Of a DNA stretch of 64,000 nt, positions 61,930 to 64,000 are shown in pieces. The notes under the pieces were generated by a model that ran no database searches, was not told the origin of the DNA, and saw only the letters and a list, made by a program, of their open reading frames with translations. Numbering within the stretch: position 1 is the first letter of the stretch; the number at the start of each line of letters is the position of its first letter. The stretch is from an uncultured Lachnoclostridium sp. Lineage in GTDB: Bacteria > Bacillota > Clostridia > Lachnospirales > Lachnospiraceae. The stretch covers positions 1 to 64,000 of the forward strand of contig CAOJBY010000019.1 of the NCBI GenBank assembly GCA_948330435.1, given 5' to 3'. The position numbers and the translations under genes are program-made.

Positions 61930-64000
61930 ATTCTCGAAATATCCAGCGGCGTAACCTGTTCTTGCTGGGCCTTTTAGCAGCAGGTTCTTTTCTTTTTCTT
62001 GTACTTTATTTTTTTGCCTCCTATTATCATGCACACCCCGCCAATCCTGCTTTTTATCTCAGAATCAACGAGGTTTGCATTACAAATCCCGGAACATCCG
62101 ATGGTGAAGAACTTATCTATAGAGATTATGTAGAATTATATAATCCTTCTAATCAGGAAGTGCCCCTGGAACACATTTTTCTGTCAGACAGCACAAAAGA
62201 TTTTTCTCTTGGCCCATTACCCGCAGATATCATTGCTCCTGGAGGGTATTATGTAATCTATACAGATGATTCCAATGGTTTTCCATTCCGTCTGTCCGAA
62301 AACGAAACCCTTACTCTCAGTTATTGCAGTGAAATGGAAGATGGAACTCAAGTCTTTTCCTCCATTGATTCTCTCTTTATTCCGTCTCTGGAATCAGGTG
62401 CCGTATATGCACGTTTTGAAGATGGAAAAGGTACGTTTCTTCCCATGCGTCCTTCTCCCGGACATTCCAATGAGACCGCATCCCTCGTGTTAGAACCTCC
62501 CGCTTTTTCCTTGGATAGCGGGTTTTACAAGGAGTCCGTTACCATCCGGCTTCAGGCTCCTGACAACCTTTATATATATTATACCCTGGATGGAAGTGAC
62601 CCCAGTCCTGTAGCCCCCCTTTATACCGAGCCGTTGATTCTATCAGATCCCAGTTCTCAAAACAACGCATATTCCGCCCGGGAAGATATAACCTCCGAAC
62701 TCTATCAATATCTTTCCCCTACAGACCCTGTAGACAAAGCAGTTGTGCTACGGGCTGCAGCATACGACGATGCCGGGAATTACAGCAATACAGTTACTGC
62801 CGTATATTTCCTTGATTTTGAAGAAAAATCCGGCTATGAAAACACCGCCGTCCTCTCTCTTGTTACGGATCCGGGCAATCTTTTTGATGATGAAAAGGGA
62901 ATCTATATCCGTGGCAGCCAGTACAATCAAGGTCTGGAAAATATAGAGATTAGTCCTGATTTCCCCTGGACTATGTTGACCGACTACCTGAATTACTATT
63001 TGGATGGTCCTGCTTCCGAACGTCCTGTACACTTAGACTATTTTGACAGTAATCACATTCTTTCCACCACCCAAGAGTGTGGAATACGTATTCGGGGCAA
63101 TGAATCCCGTAATTTTCCACAGAAGAGTTTCACCCTTTTCTCCCGAAAGCGATATGGGGCCAAAACATTTGCTCCTGTATTCTTTAATAACAGTATCGCT
63201 TACCCGGATATAATCTTAAATAATGCCATTGAACTTAAGAAAACATTCTTTTTTTCTCTGGTAGAAGACAGAGAAGTCGCTATTCAGCAGTATACTCCCT
63301 GTCAGGTTTTTTTAAATGGTGAATACTGGGGAATGTATTATTTAATGGAGAAATATTCCGCAGAATATCTGGAAAGCTACTATGGCATACATCCAAAAAA
63401 TGCTCTCTTAATCAAAAACTCCTGGGAAATACAGGAGGGAAGTTCGGAAGATGCCTCTGATTTTAAGGACCTTAAAGAATATCTAAAGCAGGATATGTCA
63501 GATCCTGAACTTTATGAAAAGCTTCTTTCTCTGATGGATATGCAAAGCTTTATCGACTGGATGTGTACCAATATTTATATTGCCAATACAGATACCAAGC
63601 CCCTGGGTAGCAACGTCTATATCTGGCGGACAACATCCCCCAAAGAGAAAGAATATCAAGATGGAAAATGGCGCTGGATGCTCTACGATCTGGACGATTC
63701 TCTGGGCGTGGGCATTGATATTGGTATCCCCTCCTATGCCATTGATTCTTTTGTAGAGCATGCAGGCTATGCACCTTGCGGTTTTTTAGATGATGAGCCA
63801 ATGCCCTCACTTATGAAAAATGAAAATTTCCGCAGGCAATTTGTTTTAACCTTTATGGATATGGCCAACGAAAACTTTAAGCCCTCACGGGCATCAGCAC
63901 TGCTTGATGATCTGGAGGCCCAGTATGCGGATGCAACCTCCAAAAGCTATGAGCGATGGAACACCAATCCTGTAGATATCCCCTTCGAGCAGCAGGTAGA
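61926..64000 (+). CDS. CotH kinase family membrane-anchored protein (partial, runs off window)
   Basis: 691 codons are visible with no stop. The N-terminal signal anchor (about 11-34) is followed by a lamin-tail-like domain (about 45-165; INEVCITNPG, YVELYNPSNQEV, YYVIYTDDSNG), a chitobiase-type beta domain (about 185-300; YYTLDGSDPSP), then a CotH kinase domain (GIRIRGNESRNFPQKSF near 384, FLNGEYWGMYYLMEKY near 460 and the metal-binding WMLYDLDDSLG near 582). In Bacillus CotH phosphorylates spore coat proteins; extracellular versions occur on cell surfaces. The start codon overlaps the YigZ stop. Confidence 0.9.
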   Translation, partial: MNSRNIQRRNLFLLGLLAAGSFLFLVLYFFASYYHAHPANPAFYLRINEVCITNPGTSDGEELIYRDYVELYNPSNQEVPLEHIFLSDSTKDFSLGPLPADIIAPGGYYVIYTDDSNGFPFRLSENETLTLSYCSEMEDGTQVFSSIDSLFIPSLESGAVYARFEDGKGTFLPMRPSPGHSNETASLVLEPPAFSLDSGFYKESVTIRLQAPDNLYIYYTLDGSDPSPVAPLYTEPLILSDPSSQNNAYSAREDITSELYQYLSPTDPVDKAVVLRAAAYDDAGNYSNTVTAVYFLDFEEKSGYENTAVLSLVTDPGNLFDDEKGIYIRGSQYNQGLENIEISPDFPWTMLTDYLNYYLDGPASERPVHLDYFDSNHILSTTQECGIRIRGNESRNFPQKSFTLFSRKRYGAKTFAPVFFNNSIAYPDIILNNAIELKKTFFFSLVEDREVAIQQYTPCQVFLNGEYWGMYYLMEKYSAEYLESYYGIHPKNALLIKNSWEIQEGSSEDASDFKDLKEYLKQDMSDPELYEKLLSLMDMQSFIDWMCTNIYIANTDTKPLGSNVYIWRTTSPKEKEYQDGKWRWMLYDLDDSLGVGIDIGIPSYAIDSFVEHAGYAPCGFLDDEPMPSLMKNENFRRQFVLTFMDMANENFKPSRASALLDDLEAQYADATSKSYERWNTNPVDIPFEQQV

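Overview
The window reads as chromosomal core DNA of a spore-forming anaerobic Firmicute, most likely a member of the Lachnospiraceae (Clostridium cluster XIVa). The evidence is SpoIIID, a SipL-like spore coat morphogenesis protein with SPOCS and LysM domains, WhiA/RapZ/Crh-type Gram-positive genes, strong AGGAGG ribosome binding sites, several TTG/GTG starts and moderate GC content. I see no rRNA, tRNA, CRISPR array or transposase gene. The genus is not decided by anything I can see.

Layout. 1-298: uncharacterised edge sequence, a terminator and short repeats next to the 3' end of guaA, a common integration site. 299-6251 (minus): guaA, a MATE exporter, spoIIID, an extracytoplasmic trigger-factor-like foldase lipoprotein and cardiolipin synthase. 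6388-12292: a small membrane protein (plus), then DUF1934, murI, a small membrane protein, a GntR regulator, ispE, sipL and a PrcB-like lipoprotein (minus). 12430-18126 (plus): malQ, plsC, ddl, murF and a Gfo/Idh/MocA oxidoreductase, which overlaps a convergent inositol-phosphatase-family gene. 18949-25554 (minus): an ABC importer (binding protein, ATPase, fused permease) followed by a YesMN-type histidine kinase and AraC-type response regulator. 26045: a cold shock gene with a long leader. 26330-31761 (minus): a secreted esterase-like lipoprotein, a truncated sigma-70-like protein, rlmD, yhaM and a degenerate HtrA-like protein. 31916-38209 (plus): mutS2, a two-component pair and a DUF885 lipoprotein. 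38426-44204 (minus): a second two-component pair followed by aconitase. 44372-48962 (minus): a methyltransferase, hslO, nadE and degV. 49085-52191 (minus): murB-rapZ-whiA-crh. 52319-60652 (minus): PBP1, ridA, uvrB and uvrA. 60876-64000 (plus): a DUF6514 protein, a YigZ protein and a CotH-kinase protein cut by the window edge.

Themes. Cell envelope and peptidoglycan synthesis dominate (murI, ddl, murF, murB, PBP1, plsC, cls, ispE), with sporulation, DNA repair (mutS2, uvrA, uvrB with a candidate LexA box) and three two-component systems.

The most unusual feature is a family of nested palindromic elements of about 55-125 bp. Four copies lie at 24295-24407, 40729-40839, 47218-47274 and 51151-51273. 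Each sits immediately upstream of the Shine-Dalgarno sequence of a minus-strand gene, with short direct repeats at its ends. The outer stem differs completely between copies yet pairs perfectly within each copy. A fifth, unrelated nested palindrome takes the same position in front of uvrB. An apparently empty copy of the flanking motif lies at the nadE/degV junction. These look like a mobile or regulatory leader-RNA element that I cannot match to a known family. Other oddities are an HPr paralogue with Glu at position 15, a RapZ with an altered Walker A motif, a sigma-like protein without region 4, and an HtrA relative that has lost its catalytic histidine.
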